A DNA stretch of 64,000 bases, from the NCBI GenBank assembly GCA_947311315.1, contig CAMZKN010000026.1:1-64000 (forward strand), in the 5' to 3' direction. Below are positions 1 to 9,710 of the stretch, piece after piece; position 1 is the first letter of the stretch; every line of letters starts with the position of its first letter. The translations under genes were made by a program, and so were the position numbers. The notes beneath the pieces were generated by a model. That model was not told the origin of the DNA, did no database searches, and was given only the letters and a program-made list of their open reading frames with translations. This DNA comes from an uncultured Desulfobulbaceae bacterium (GTDB lineage: Bacteria > Desulfobacterota > Desulfobulbia > Desulfobulbales > Desulfocapsaceae).

Positions 1-103
1 ATCTCACAAGAAGATTTATAGGTCAATTAACTGTATCTTATTTTGAGCAATATGTCCAATTGTAAATGTAACCTTTTAAAGTTGTATAAGAACTGGGTTA
101 GGG

Positions 104-1527
104 TTAAATCACCCTGGGTGTCGGGTAGAGGTCACACTTTGAGGATTCTGTGCTGTTGTAACTCCCCTGCATTTCTTTACCCTGTAGAAAAATAGAGACT
201 GGTCGGTCAGAAGAGACAACAACTACAATGGTCTTTATATTTTGTGCGGTAAAGCGTAGAGCCGAGTTAAACCGTGCGCCTCTGGCGCGGTCTTCGTTCT
301 TGACACTCTGGCCATCAAGTAGACAGGCAAATGCATGAAGATGCAGATCCGCACGAATGAGAAGAGCCCCGTCAACCTTCGACAGTGCGGCAGCCAGTTC
401 AAGATTGTTCGGTTTTCGTAAATCTATTGCCGGAGTCAAATCCTGTCCGGCAATAGCTGTCGCTTTGTCAGCAAGATCTATGACAAAGGTGCAGCCAAAT
501 TTTTTGTCTCAGCATTATGGACAAGAGCTGCAATGATAAGGAACATATCGTTTCTCATAGATGGCTCGATCTCAAAATCCAATAAGGCCTCTTCAACTTC
601 AAAGAGCTTTGCCTTGTGGGTATTGGCGCTGTAGCTTCCATCCTGGTAGCTGCAGATCACTTCATTATCAATGCTGAGGTAACCAAATTTTCCTTGGAAA
701 TCTGCAGTTATGTGGAAGTTCGGAGGATGATTTTCGGTAATTCCAATAATATCCCTGCCATCTGAAACAAGGGTTCTCTCTGAGTACTCTACCGCTTGTA
801 ATAACTTTCTGACATGCTTTAAATTGTGCAATGACGGCAGCTCTGAACTGAGAAATCGCGCAAGAAATGAAATTGAATCGAGGGATCGTGGTTCAACAAA
901 AATCAGCGCACCATGGGGTACGGCACCTTCTTCATTTGTTTTAGAAATACCGAGCACTGCATCAAGAATAGGGTAAATGCGCAAATTGATATCAATACCA
1001 AGAATCGATTCCATTTTATCAATAATAGAATCACGAACAGCATGGGTAGCGTATTCGCGGAGAAAACTCCCCGAGATACCGGTGTATAATGAACTTTCAT
1101 TGGCAACGTCGTGAGAAAACCTTAACACTGCATGTTCCAGCCAGCATTCAGTTGGCCCGAGAGAGCAGATGTTTGGATGATGCTCAGTAAACCACATCTG
1201 ATAATAGACAGGGCAGGAGCTACCCCCGTGGGATATTAGACCATCGAGCTGAAGGTTGGCCTGCGGTTCAATGTAATTATATGATTGGGAGCAGGGTGAG
1301 CTTAGATCTATCGGTTTGCACCAGTCATTGTCATCGCTGTAGAGTGCCTGTAATTTTGGCTCATATCCTTTGAGCAGGTTTTGTGGATCACATATAAAGA
1401 GTGGACCATCTTTTTTCAGAGAAAAAATCAGTGCTGAACTGCTCGGACCGGCAAAACGTGATAAACCATCCCTTATACCGCTTAGGGTTTCGCGAATACA
1501 TCTGTTAATAAAAGAATTACTCAGCAA
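104..1527 (-). CDS. DisA_N/diadenylate-cyclase-like protein with N-terminal DACNV-like sensor region, split into two ORFs (1527-478 and about 508-104) by a -1 frameshift
   Basis: The downstream ORF contains DGALLIRADLHLHAFACLLDG and RGARFNSALRF, resembling the DGA and RHR-region motifs of DAC domains. Its frame is open back to about 508 and reads DKKFGCTFVIDLADKATAIAGQDLTPAIDL, which continues the upstream ORF (..AALVHNAETK). The break is at a 6-A run at 505-500 on the minus strand. Confidence 0.7.
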
Positions 1528-1580
1528 AGTGTCACTCTCTCAAAATAAGGGATCTGGTCTGGATAAGTTTGCAAAGTGCT

Positions 1581-1994
1581 TTACGGTGTTATGGTTTGTG
1601 CCGTCAAGATTCCACTACCAGGTGTACGATATCGTATCGTTGTACGTATTTTACCTTTAAGCGGCTGAGCTAATCGCGTTGTTAAGGTGTATCGGCCCGG
1701 TTTTGTTTTCCTGAAGAGCCATTTCACAATACCATTATTATCAATTTTCCTGGCTCCGGGGCTGGTGCTGGTGATACTATTTCCTGGTTCGAGGTGCTGC
1801 TCAACTATTAATCCGGCGGGAGCTGAAGAACCTATCGTAAGGATGAAAACAATTTCGGTTCCTGATGAAACACTGTACCTGCCAGTAACCGGATCATTGC
1901 AGCGACCGGTGGAAGGAATTGATAAAAAGATAACGCAAACTGTGATTCCAAGGAGTAGAATATATCGCATTCGTTGGGAAATTATTTGAACCAT
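1581..1994 (-). CDS. Predicted secreted protein with a small beta-type domain; domain resembles the C-terminal part of the neighbouring XRE protein
   Basis: N-terminal hydrophobic signal (YILLLGITVCVIFLSIPSTG). The segment APAGLIVEQHLEPGNSITSTSPGARKIDNNGIVKWLFRK resembles SSTALIIREILPEKSSIHKVSPVISSSGIKNHTIKWLKK in the 2050..2982 product. Confidence 0.55.
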   Translation of the reverse strand: MVQIISQRMRYILLLGITVCVIFLSIPSTGRCNDPVTGRYSVSSGTEIVFILTIGSSAPAGLIVEQHLEPGNSITSTSPGARKIDNNGIVKWLFRKTKPGRYTLTTRLAQPLKGKIRTTIRYRTPGSGILTAQTITP

Positions 1995-2049
1995 GGAAAA
2001 AAGCCTCCATACATAGAAGAAAAAGGTCGTACATTCGTTACAGGAAAAA

Positions 2050-2982
2050 TTACTCTATAATTTCAAAAGAAGATTGTTCACTGTTCCACTTATAGCCTGA
2101 GCCGAGCCATATTTCTTCAATTGTGTCAATAAAAGTATCAATACCATCAATTTCACTGTATTGGTCGTAGACTGCAAGTATCTCACTATCTGAAATAGTA
2201 TTGTTTTTGTCCGTGTCCGCCCAGTGATATTTGCTCAGAGTGGATATTGTATCCCCGCCAATGGGAACCGGTGTAACCGTTCCCCTGCCAATGGCGGCAG
2301 TTCCTCCAAAATGAATCGTATTGCCTGCTTGCTCATCTATACTGACAATATAGGCAAAAACTGCGCTGCTATTAATTTTTTTTAGCCATTTGATTGTATG
2401 ATTTTTGATACCAGAAGAGCTTATGACGGGTGAAACTTTATGGATGGAACTCTTCTCAGGCAGGATTTCACGAATTATTAAGGCCGTTGACGAATCGGCA
2501 GATCCTGTTACCTTGATGATAACTGGAAACGGCTGTCCAGGCGTGCAGTGGTTGGGGATGATACGTTTAGTTTTGAAAGAAACCTGTTGGGACGAAGGTA
2601 AACCCAAAATGAGGAAAGCACCAGCTATCACAAGTAGTGTAAGACCCAGCAGAAGAAGGGGCCATGTTTTTTTAAAACCGTAGGTTTTTTGTTTATTTAT
2701 TGTTTTATTTGGGGCCGGATCATTCTGTGTTTCAGGTTTTTCCTGGGATGGATCTTCCAGAATGTCCTCAATGGATACATTAAGAGCCTCAGCTAACTTT
2801 ACACCGTTGTCTTTTTTGATACTGGGATATCGACGATTTTCCCACCTTGAAATAGTGTCTGTGGTCACCTGAACAGCCGTGGCGAGATAGAGTTGTGTCA
2901 ATCCTTGTTTCTCACGCAGATGTTTAATTTTCGTGCCGTCGATCTTGATCATGCTCATCGGGCCTGAAACGTCAGCTTCCAT
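2050..2982 (-). CDS. XRE-family helix-turn-helix protein with TM segment, extracytoplasmic beta domain and C-terminal EF-hand/dockerin-like motif
   Basis: N-terminal HTH (IKHLREKQGLTQLYLATAVQVTTDTISRWENRRYPSIKKDNGVKLAEALNVSIEDIL); TM WPLLLLGLTLLVIAGAFLILGL; DTDKNNTISDSEIL calcium-loop-like motif. Likely start at the internal Met near 2952. Confidence 0.7.
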   Translation of the reverse strand: MEADVSGPMSMIKIDGTKIKHLREKQGLTQLYLATAVQVTTDTISRWENRRYPSIKKDNGVKLAEALNVSIEDILEDPSQEKPETQNDPAPNKTINKQKTYGFKKTWPLLLLGLTLLVIAGAFLILGLPSSQQVSFKTKRIIPNHCTPGQPFPVIIKVTGSADSSTALIIREILPEKSSIHKVSPVISSSGIKNHTIKWLKKINSSAVFAYIVSIDEQAGNTIHFGGTAAIGRGTVTPVPIGGDTISTLSKYHWADTDKNNTISDSEILAVYDQYSEIDGIDTFIDTIEEIWLGSGYKWNSEQSSFEIIE

Positions 2983-3034
2983 TTTTTTTCTATTTCATTC
3001 CGGTATGAATTTAAGTTTATTGCATTTCATCAAA

Positions 3035-5173
3035 TTACTGCCAGTCAAAGCGGACGATGTTCTCAAGGGGGTCTGCTTTGATAATTCGCACCTTTACTTT
3101 TGTGTTGGGGGCAGCTGAACGTGCACCTTGGCTTGGAAGATCTATATCCATAAGTATATCGGTAAGGATAAGATTAACACGTTTTGGCCCGGCATGAATA
3201 ATCAAAGCATCTAAAGTCTGTCCCTGTCTTTCGGCAAGGTATTTCAAGAGCCAGTATCGTTGTCGTTGTTGGCGGACATTATTTGCTGTTGCTATGGTTC
3301 GGATAAGAACAGAGTTGAAGTCTTTACACATTTCTTCTGTAAAGCAGGGTTCCTGTCTTCTGACAATAGAATTCAATTGATGTTGCATAACGAGGTCAAG
3401 CAATCTTCTTATGGGCGAAGTAACAGTTGAGTATTGTGTGACTCCGAGGCCGCTGTGGGGTTTGGCAATGGTGGAAAGTTCACCTCTTGGAAGTTGTTTT
3501 CGTTGCAAAGTGTTTTGAAAAAGATCATCGTCTTCGCCGTGCACAATTCTATTTTGCAGTTCCGGTTGGGAGCGAAACAGGCCGGGTACCATACGGTCGG
3601 CAATAAACTTAGCGGCCTCCCTATTCGCTAGTATCATCATTTCAGATACTATTGTTCTGGCAGCGGTGTCACTCTTTGCAAGGTTTACGTGAACCCGCCC
3701 TTGATGGTCAATAAAAATATTAACGTCTGGAAACGGAAGGAGGAGTGCGCCGTTTTCCAGTCTACTCTGGCGAAGTTTTTTCCGTAATTTGTCTAGCAGT
3801 TGGATCTCAGGATCCGAGTCGAGCATACGGTCGACTTCGTCATAAGTGAGACGCCTTTTAACCTTGATAATAGAGGGAAATATCCTGACCTTGAGCACTT
3901 CAGCGTCTTTAGATAAAAGGATCATAAAACTGAAAGTTGCCCTGGTTTCATCTTGAATCAAACTGCATATTCCCTGGGACAGGTGTCGAGGCAACATTGG
4001 TATTTGCCCTTCGGGAAAATATATTGACGTACCACGGTGCATAGCTTCAAGAAAGAGGGGATCTCCGGGACGGACATAATGAGCGACGTCAGAGATATGT
4101 ATGCCGACCAGAAAATTTCCGTCCTGTTCTTCAATAGTCAGTGCATCGTCAAAATCAAGTGTTGTTGGCCCATCAATCGTAAGTGGAGCTAGATGAGTAA
4201 GGTCTTTTCGCCCACTATCTGCAAATAATGCGTCCTGGCTCCGCTGCAGAATTGACTCTGCCTGCTGCCTGGCAGCAAACGAGAAGTTGACAGAGAGTTC
4301 ATTGCGCAAGAGGGGGATATTCTCATTTGAAGACCAGATACCAGCTTTGACCAGAATGTGAAAAGGATCATTGGGCCTGTGTTGCCCGGATTCTTTAAGT
4401 ATTTTGCGGGCCAGATCTGACTCGGAGAAATCGTTTCCTTTAAGATAGAAATCTTTGATTATAGTCAGGGTTTCTTCGAGAAGAGGGGATATTTCCTTTG
4501 GTTTTTCCTGGCTGTTCATCAGCTGTTGAACAGTTTTTGCACCCTCAGTAACCAATTGCCTTCGTTTAGCTTCTTTTTTTCGTTGTATTTCGAGTTGTTC
4601 AATCTGTTCGGGACTATTGGCGCGAAGGCAACCCTCTTTGAATTTAAAAAACAATTTATCTTCAAAAACGCAGCGGAGAAGAGCCGAAACAATATCATCA
4701 TTGGCTTCCCCGTCGAAGCAGAGTTCGGCCAGAAAAGAAGGTGTAAATATATTTGTGCTTTCGTCTGTAATTAATTCCCATATTTCAGCAAGATCAATTT
4801 GACGCATAAGAGAAAACCGTTTTTCTGTCGTCTCTTTTAAAAATTTGGTCAGGATTTCCCTGCCTACATCTGTCGGGTGAGTTTCTTTGGAACAGTGCAC
4901 AACTCTGGACATAGGGAGATTAAGATCTCTGCCGTTCTGGTTGATAAGCCGAAGTCGTTTAGGTTGATTTTCGGTTACCAAAGCGCAAATAAACTTCCCG
5001 TTATCGAGGTATTCTATAAGTTTTCCCGTGACAATCATTGAGTGTGTTTTTGGTTCAGCGAGTAAAAAAATAAGAGCTATATCTTCAGAGCGTATTATAA
5101 TTTTATTTTTGCAGGTTTGTCCATTTATAATAAATCGGCTGCCGACAGTATAGTGCGGATTACTCATTTCCAC
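3035..5173 (-). CDS. RNB-domain exoribonuclease (RNase II/R family)
   Basis: RNB motif TIDGPTTLDFDDALTIEEQDGNFLVGIHISDVAHYVRPGDPLFLEAMHRGTSIYFPEGQIPMLPRHLS and VTSPIRRLLDLVMQHQL. Confidence 0.9.
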   Translation of the reverse strand: MEMSNPHYTVGSRFIINGQTCKNKIIIRSEDIALIFLLAEPKTHSMIVTGKLIEYLDNGKFICALVTENQPKRLRLINQNGRDLNLPMSRVVHCSKETHPTDVGREILTKFLKETTEKRFSLMRQIDLAEIWELITDESTNIFTPSFLAELCFDGEANDDIVSALLRCVFEDKLFFKFKEGCLRANSPEQIEQLEIQRKKEAKRRQLVTEGAKTVQQLMNSQEKPKEISPLLEETLTIIKDFYLKGNDFSESDLARKILKESGQHRPNDPFHILVKAGIWSSNENIPLLRNELSVNFSFAARQQAESILQRSQDALFADSGRKDLTHLAPLTIDGPTTLDFDDALTIEEQDGNFLVGIHISDVAHYVRPGDPLFLEAMHRGTSIYFPEGQIPMLPRHLSQGICSLIQDETRATFSFMILLSKDAEVLKVRIFPSIIKVKRRLTYDEVDRMLDSDPEIQLLDKLRKKLRQSRLENGALLLPFPDVNIFIDHQGRVHVNLAKSDTAARTIVSEMMILANREAAKFIADRMVPGLFRSQPELQNRIVHGEDDDLFQNTLQRKQLPRGELSTIAKPHSGLGVTQYSTVTSPIRRLLDLVMQHQLNSIVRRQEPCFTEEMCKDFNSVLIRTIATANNVRQQRQRYWLLKYLAERQGQTLDALIIHAGPKRVNLILTDILMDIDLPSQGARSAAPNTKVKVRIIKADPLENIVRFDWQ

Positions 5174-5216
5174 ACATTAAATATTCACTATTTATAAGAA
5201 AAATATTATTTACTCT

Positions 5217-6131
5217 ATGGAATTTTCAGGAAAGCCTGTTACATCAGGAATGGTTGCCATTGTTGGACCACCGAATGCCGGAAAATCGACACTATTGAAT
5301 CATTTTCTAGGCCAGAAAATCTCAATTGTTACGCCTAAGCCACAAACAACGCGTAACCGAATTGCTGGTATTGTTAATGAAAAAGAATACCAGGTAGTCT
5401 TTCTTGATACTCCCGGTCTGCACAAGTCTGAAGAACCATTGAATGTGGAAATGGTGAAGATTGCGATGGAAAGTCTTGCAGAGGTTGATCTTGTACTCTT
5501 TTTAGTAGATGCTTCATTGCCTTTTCAGGAGAAGAATAAAAAGACTAAAAATGCAGAACTCTCGACATATATAGAAAAAATCGACTGTCCTGCAATTATG
5601 GTTTTGAATAAAATCGATCTTATAGACAGAAAAATGGTTCTACCAATGATCGAGTCGTATACGCATCTTTTCCCATTCCAGAGTGTTATACCTCTCTCTG
5701 CTTTAAAAGGTGATGGTACTCAGAATTTATTTCAGGAAATTCTTTCGCTCTTGCCTGTTGGGCCAAGAATGTTTCCCGAGGATATTCCAACTGATGTTAC
5801 AGAAAGATTTTTGTGTGCAGAGATAGTTCGAGAAAAGGTGTTTCTGCTCACGAGCCAGGAGATTCCTTACTCAACAGCCGTTGTGGTGGAATCGTTTAAA
5901 GAAAATGAGCAAAAAAAGCTGGTGACGATCCACGCAACCATTGTGCTTGAAAAGAACTCACAAAAAGGGATTATAATAGGTAAAGGTGGGAAAAAACTTA
6001 AAAGTATAGGCATTGCGGCGAGGAAAGATATTGAAGCGCTTCTTGGCATGAAAGTATTGCTTAAACTCTGGGTCAAAATCAAAAAAAAATGGACTCAGGA
6101 TGAAAACTTTCTCAAAGAACTTGGCTTGTAA
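5217..6131 (+). CDS. era: GTPase Era
   Basis: GPPNAGKST, DTPGLH, NKID motifs and C-terminal KH domain (GIIIGKGGKKLKSIGIAARKDIEALLG). Confidence 0.95.
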   Translation: MEFSGKPVTSGMVAIVGPPNAGKSTLLNHFLGQKISIVTPKPQTTRNRIAGIVNEKEYQVVFLDTPGLHKSEEPLNVEMVKIAMESLAEVDLVLFLVDASLPFQEKNKKTKNAELSTYIEKIDCPAIMVLNKIDLIDRKMVLPMIESYTHLFPFQSVIPLSALKGDGTQNLFQEILSLLPVGPRMFPEDIPTDVTERFLCAEIVREKVFLLTSQEIPYSTAVVVESFKENEQKKLVTIHATIVLEKNSQKGIIIGKGGKKLKSIGIAARKDIEALLGMKVLLKLWVKIKKKWTQDENFLKELGL

Positions 6132-6148
6132 AAAAAAGCGCTATTTCC

Positions 6149-7468
6149 TTATTTATTGTCTGCTTTAAACTCGGAAAAAAGGTTAAGGCTTTTAAGAATA
6201 TTGTACGCAGTACGGAGCTGATTGTCGTATTGCAGCCGTTTCTCCAGTTTATCCGCAGTTTTGTGATTATCGACTTTGTCTTCTGCAATTTGTGTGGCGG
6301 GAAGATGGTTTTTCAGGTCGGCTTCTTTTAAAATCTTTTTCTTTGATGACTTCTTTTCCGGTGGAATACAGGCAATAAATGGAACTTCCACATCAGGGGT
6401 GATACCCTGAGCCTGGATTGATTTATCATCTGGAGTGTAATATTTTGCTGTAGTCATTCTCAGACCAGCGCCATCCGGGAGTGGGATTATTGTTTGTACG
6501 GATCCTTTCCCAAAAGTCTGCGTACCAACAATGATACCCCTTTTGTGTGCCTGGATGGCTCCTGCAACTATCTCGGAAGCACTTGCAGATCCTTCATTAA
6601 CCAGCACCACCAAAGGGTATTTTTTCATATTACCATTATTGTGAGCGGTAAAGACTGTGTTCTGATCTTTTTTCCGACCCTTTGTGTAGACGATTGTTCC
6701 TTTATCAAGAAATATATCTGAAATGGATACTGCCTGATGTAAAAGCCCGCCGGGATTGTTTCTCAGATCAAGAACAAGGCCGTTAAGTGGATGTTTTCTG
6801 TTGAGTTCTTTTAGTTTTACTTTTAAGTCACTTGCGGTATGGCTTTGAAAACTTGTAATTCTTGCGTATGCAAAGCCCGGTGAGAGGAATTCTGCCCGTA
6901 CCGACTGCAGTGGAATAATTTCTCTTTTAATGACTATTTTTTTCAGTTCATCCAGTCCTTTTCTGTGGATTGAAATGGATACTTCCGACCCTTCCGGCCC
7001 CCTCAATTTTTTTATAGCCTCATAGGGACCCAGGTTCTTGGTTTTTTCTCCGTTGATTTCGATGATAATATCGTTTGTTTTCAAGCCGGCTCTGTCCGCT
7101 GGTGTATCTGCGATTGGGCTGACTATGGTCAGTAAATCATTTTTAATGGTAACTTCAATACCAATGCCGGAAAAACTGCCTCTAGTCTCCTCCTGAAATT
7201 CCTTAAACCCCTCTGGAGGAAGATATGAGGAATGGGGATCGAGTGAAAAGAGAAGGCCGCGGATTGCACCGCTGAGTACTTCCCTGGTGTCGATTTCTTC
7301 CACATAATTCTGTTGGAGAATGCTTAGAACATTAGAAAAAATTTCGAGCTGCTTGTAGGTAGCTTCTTTTTCTGACTGAGAGATTTCAGCATGCACTGTC
7401 GAGTTATAAACGTTCAACAAAAAAAGTGTGAAAAAGAAAAAGAAAAATCTTTTAGAAGGTTGAAACAT
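6149..7468 (-). CDS. S41 C-terminal processing peptidase (CtpA/Prc-like) with PDZ domain
   Basis: LDPHSSYLPPEGFKEFQEETRGSFSGIGIEV, PDZ region, catalytic NEGSASASEIVAGAIQ and GTQTFGKGSVQ. Confidence 0.92.
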   Translation of the reverse strand: MFQPSKRFFFFFFTLFLLNVYNSTVHAEISQSEKEATYKQLEIFSNVLSILQQNYVEEIDTREVLSGAIRGLLFSLDPHSSYLPPEGFKEFQEETRGSFSGIGIEVTIKNDLLTIVSPIADTPADRAGLKTNDIIIEINGEKTKNLGPYEAIKKLRGPEGSEVSISIHRKGLDELKKIVIKREIIPLQSVRAEFLSPGFAYARITSFQSHTASDLKVKLKELNRKHPLNGLVLDLRNNPGGLLHQAVSISDIFLDKGTIVYTKGRKKDQNTVFTAHNNGNMKKYPLVVLVNEGSASASEIVAGAIQAHKRGIIVGTQTFGKGSVQTIIPLPDGAGLRMTTAKYYTPDDKSIQAQGITPDVEVPFIACIPPEKKSSKKKILKEADLKNHLPATQIAEDKVDNHKTADKLEKRLQYDNQLRTAYNILKSLNLFSEFKADNK

Positions 7469-7512
7469 GATAATCTCGTAAAAAGGGTAAATATAATGTT
7501 ATGAACTGAGCG

Positions 7513-8823
7513 CTACTCGCTGAGATTCTCGGTAGGAAGTTCATGTAATGTAGACAGCCTGTTGGGGTTTAGCCATAATAATGGATCAAGAGATTGTTTG
7601 CCGTGGCGTATTTCAAAATAAAGTCCTTCATCGAAAAGCATAGCTGTATCACCGACAATTCCTATGGTCTCACCGGTTTTTACATCCTGCCCGCGATGGG
7701 CTATGATTTTCTCAATTCTTGATGTAACGGTAAAATACTGAAACCCGTGGTGTATTATTACTGTATTCCCATAGCCCCTTAAATAGCCAGAAAAAATTAC
7801 GGTACCACTTTCAACAGCAATGACTTTTGTCCCATTTGGTGCTTTGAGTTCTATGCCATTTGATTTTCTATCGATGCCGAGTCTGTTCTTTTTTTCCTGT
7901 TGAAACAACGTGATAAGTGTTCCATCTATGGGAGGAGGAATATTGCCTTTATTGAGAAGAAATCCCTGCTCAAAAAACTGATTTTTATTTTTAATGGCTA
8001 CAATAGAAAGAGAAAGCTTTTCAGCAGCTACCTGCATTTCCCGTGCTGCCTGTTGGTGCAGTTTGGTTTGAGTACGAACAAGAGTGAGAAGAATGGTTTT
8101 TTTAGCCTTAGTTTCTTCAAGTACTGCAGTTTTAGCTTCAGTTTGCTGGATAAAATCGAGTAATACTCCCTTTTCAAGGGTGAGCACTTTTTTCGTACTT
8201 TCGAGTTTTTTAATTGTCTCTTTGTAGACCTCAATGACGTGTTTATCGTATTTTATTAATGAGTTAAATGCGTCATGGAATTTGAGGAGTTCCGGTAATG
8301 TTTTTGTTGAAAAAGTTACATTCAGCAGACCGATATCTCCCATTTTATAATAGGCGATTATCCTCTTTTTCAGGTGCTTTTCGACGAGTTTTTTTTGAGA
8401 ATATACCTTAGCTAGCGCAGTTTCTTCAGAGTTGATTTTTTCCTGTTGTCTTGTCTTTTTTTCTTCAAGTGTCTGAAGTTTTTCTTTTTGTTTCCCGAGC
8501 TTTTTATCTAATGTTTCCAGCTCCCCGAGAATGTTCAGTTCTTTGTTTTTTGTTTGGTTAATACTTGTTTCCTGGTCGTCAATACCTTTTTGCAGGCGAC
8601 TGATTTTTATGCGGTAATTGGAAATTTCGTTTTGTTGTGCCTGTTCGGCGTCAGGTGTTATATCTGCTGAACACGGTACGGGAATATTGATTATGGAGCT
8701 TCCAGTGGCAATGCAAAGGAAAAATACAAAAGATTGTGTACCTTTTGAAAGTATAAGGTGAAAGAGTGAATGGATTTTCTGCACAGTTTTCAGCATTTGT
8801 TTTAATGTTAAAGAGGAGTTCAT
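7513..8823 (-). CDS. envC: Murein hydrolase activator EnvC-like, coiled coil plus M23/LytM domain
   Basis: Signal/TM segment, long coiled coil, C-terminal LytM domain (GTVIFSGYLRGYGNTVIIHHGFQYFTV, LYFEIRHGKQSLDPLLWL). Directly follows ftsX. Confidence 0.85.
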   Translation of the reverse strand: MNSSLTLKQMLKTVQKIHSLFHLILSKGTQSFVFFLCIATGSSIINIPVPCSADITPDAEQAQQNEISNYRIKISRLQKGIDDQETSINQTKNKELNILGELETLDKKLGKQKEKLQTLEEKKTRQQEKINSEETALAKVYSQKKLVEKHLKKRIIAYYKMGDIGLLNVTFSTKTLPELLKFHDAFNSLIKYDKHVIEVYKETIKKLESTKKVLTLEKGVLLDFIQQTEAKTAVLEETKAKKTILLTLVRTQTKLHQQAAREMQVAAEKLSLSIVAIKNKNQFFEQGFLLNKGNIPPPIDGTLITLFQQEKKNRLGIDRKSNGIELKAPNGTKVIAVESGTVIFSGYLRGYGNTVIIHHGFQYFTVTSRIEKIIAHRGQDVKTGETIGIVGDTAMLFDEGLYFEIRHGKQSLDPLLWLNPNRLSTLHELPTENLSE

Positions 8824-9710
8824 CAGATGCGGAGAAATTTTTGCATAGTTGAATAACTCCCAATTGTACAGAGGAGAATGGAAACACCAATGATAGTGAT
8901 ACAGACAAGAGGGGAGAAAAAAGAAAATTCAAAAAGGTTGAGAAAGCCAGGGCCTGAAAACCGAAGTTTGATCCATTGAAAAAGTATATAAAGAGAGGTT
9001 ATGCCAAGTGAAGAGCCAAGAACTCCCTGAAGTAGTCCTTCGAGGAGGAACGGGGTTCGGATATAGTTATTGGTTGCGCCCACAAGCTTGAGTAGCTCAA
9101 GTTCAGCCTGTCTGCCGAGAATAGTCAGCCTGATAGTGTAAGCGACCATAAAAATTGTTGTCAGAATAAGAAGAGTACCGCTGAGCAGGACAATAATAGA
9201 GAGGAGCCGGGTGAAATAATAGAACCGTTCAACCCAGTCTTGGCCATATTGTACTTTAAGGGTGCCTGGGAGCTTGGCAAGATATGCTGAAAAGAGTTTT
9301 ACCTGATTGAGACTTCGCAGATTTTTAAGAGGGATAACCTCTATGGATGGTGGGAGGAAATCCTTGGGCATATCATTGAGTACATCTAGATTTTCTCCTA
9401 ACTGAGTTGCAAATCGGTTGTATGCGTCTTCTCTTGAAACAAAGCGAATTTCCTCAACTTCATCAAATGTGGTGATTTTTCTCCGTAGTTGTTGTTGCAG
9501 TTCAGGCCCTGGTTCATCTTCCATATAGACAATCAGGCTGAGATCATCACCTAGCTTGTCTCCAAAGTTAAGCATGTTGGAATAGACAAGATAAAAAAAG
9601 GCAAAAATGAGAACAGACAGACTTACTGTGAGTAAGGTCATGAGTTGGGATGGCCAGGTTTGTCTGAGATTTCTGCCAACCTGCCGAAGAACTGTGAACC
9701 AGAAACTCAT
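8823..9710 (-). CDS. ftsX: Cell division protein FtsX
   Basis: Four-TM FtsX-type permease (EVEEIRFVSREDAYNRF, LELLKLVGATNNYIRTPFLLEGLLQG). Overlaps ftsE by 4 nt. Confidence 0.92.
   Translation of the reverse strand: MSFWFTVLRQVGRNLRQTWPSQLMTLLTVSLSVLIFAFFYLVYSNMLNFGDKLGDDLSLIVYMEDEPGPELQQQLRRKITTFDEVEEIRFVSREDAYNRFATQLGENLDVLNDMPKDFLPPSIEVIPLKNLRSLNQVKLFSAYLAKLPGTLKVQYGQDWVERFYYFTRLLSIIVLLSGTLLILTTIFMVAYTIRLTILGRQAELELLKLVGATNNYIRTPFLLEGLLQGVLGSSLGITSLYILFQWIKLRFSGPGFLNLFEFSFFSPLVCITIIGVSILLCTIGSYSTMQKFLRI

Noticed and set aside
903-1106. Small minus-strand ORF (67 aa) inside the DAC-like gene
   Set aside because: Overlaps a better-supported ORF in another frame; no recognisable motif.
1687-1989. 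Plus-strand 100-aa ORF
   Set aside because: Antisense to the secreted beta-domain protein, which has a signal peptide and a plausible homologue next door; likely spurious.
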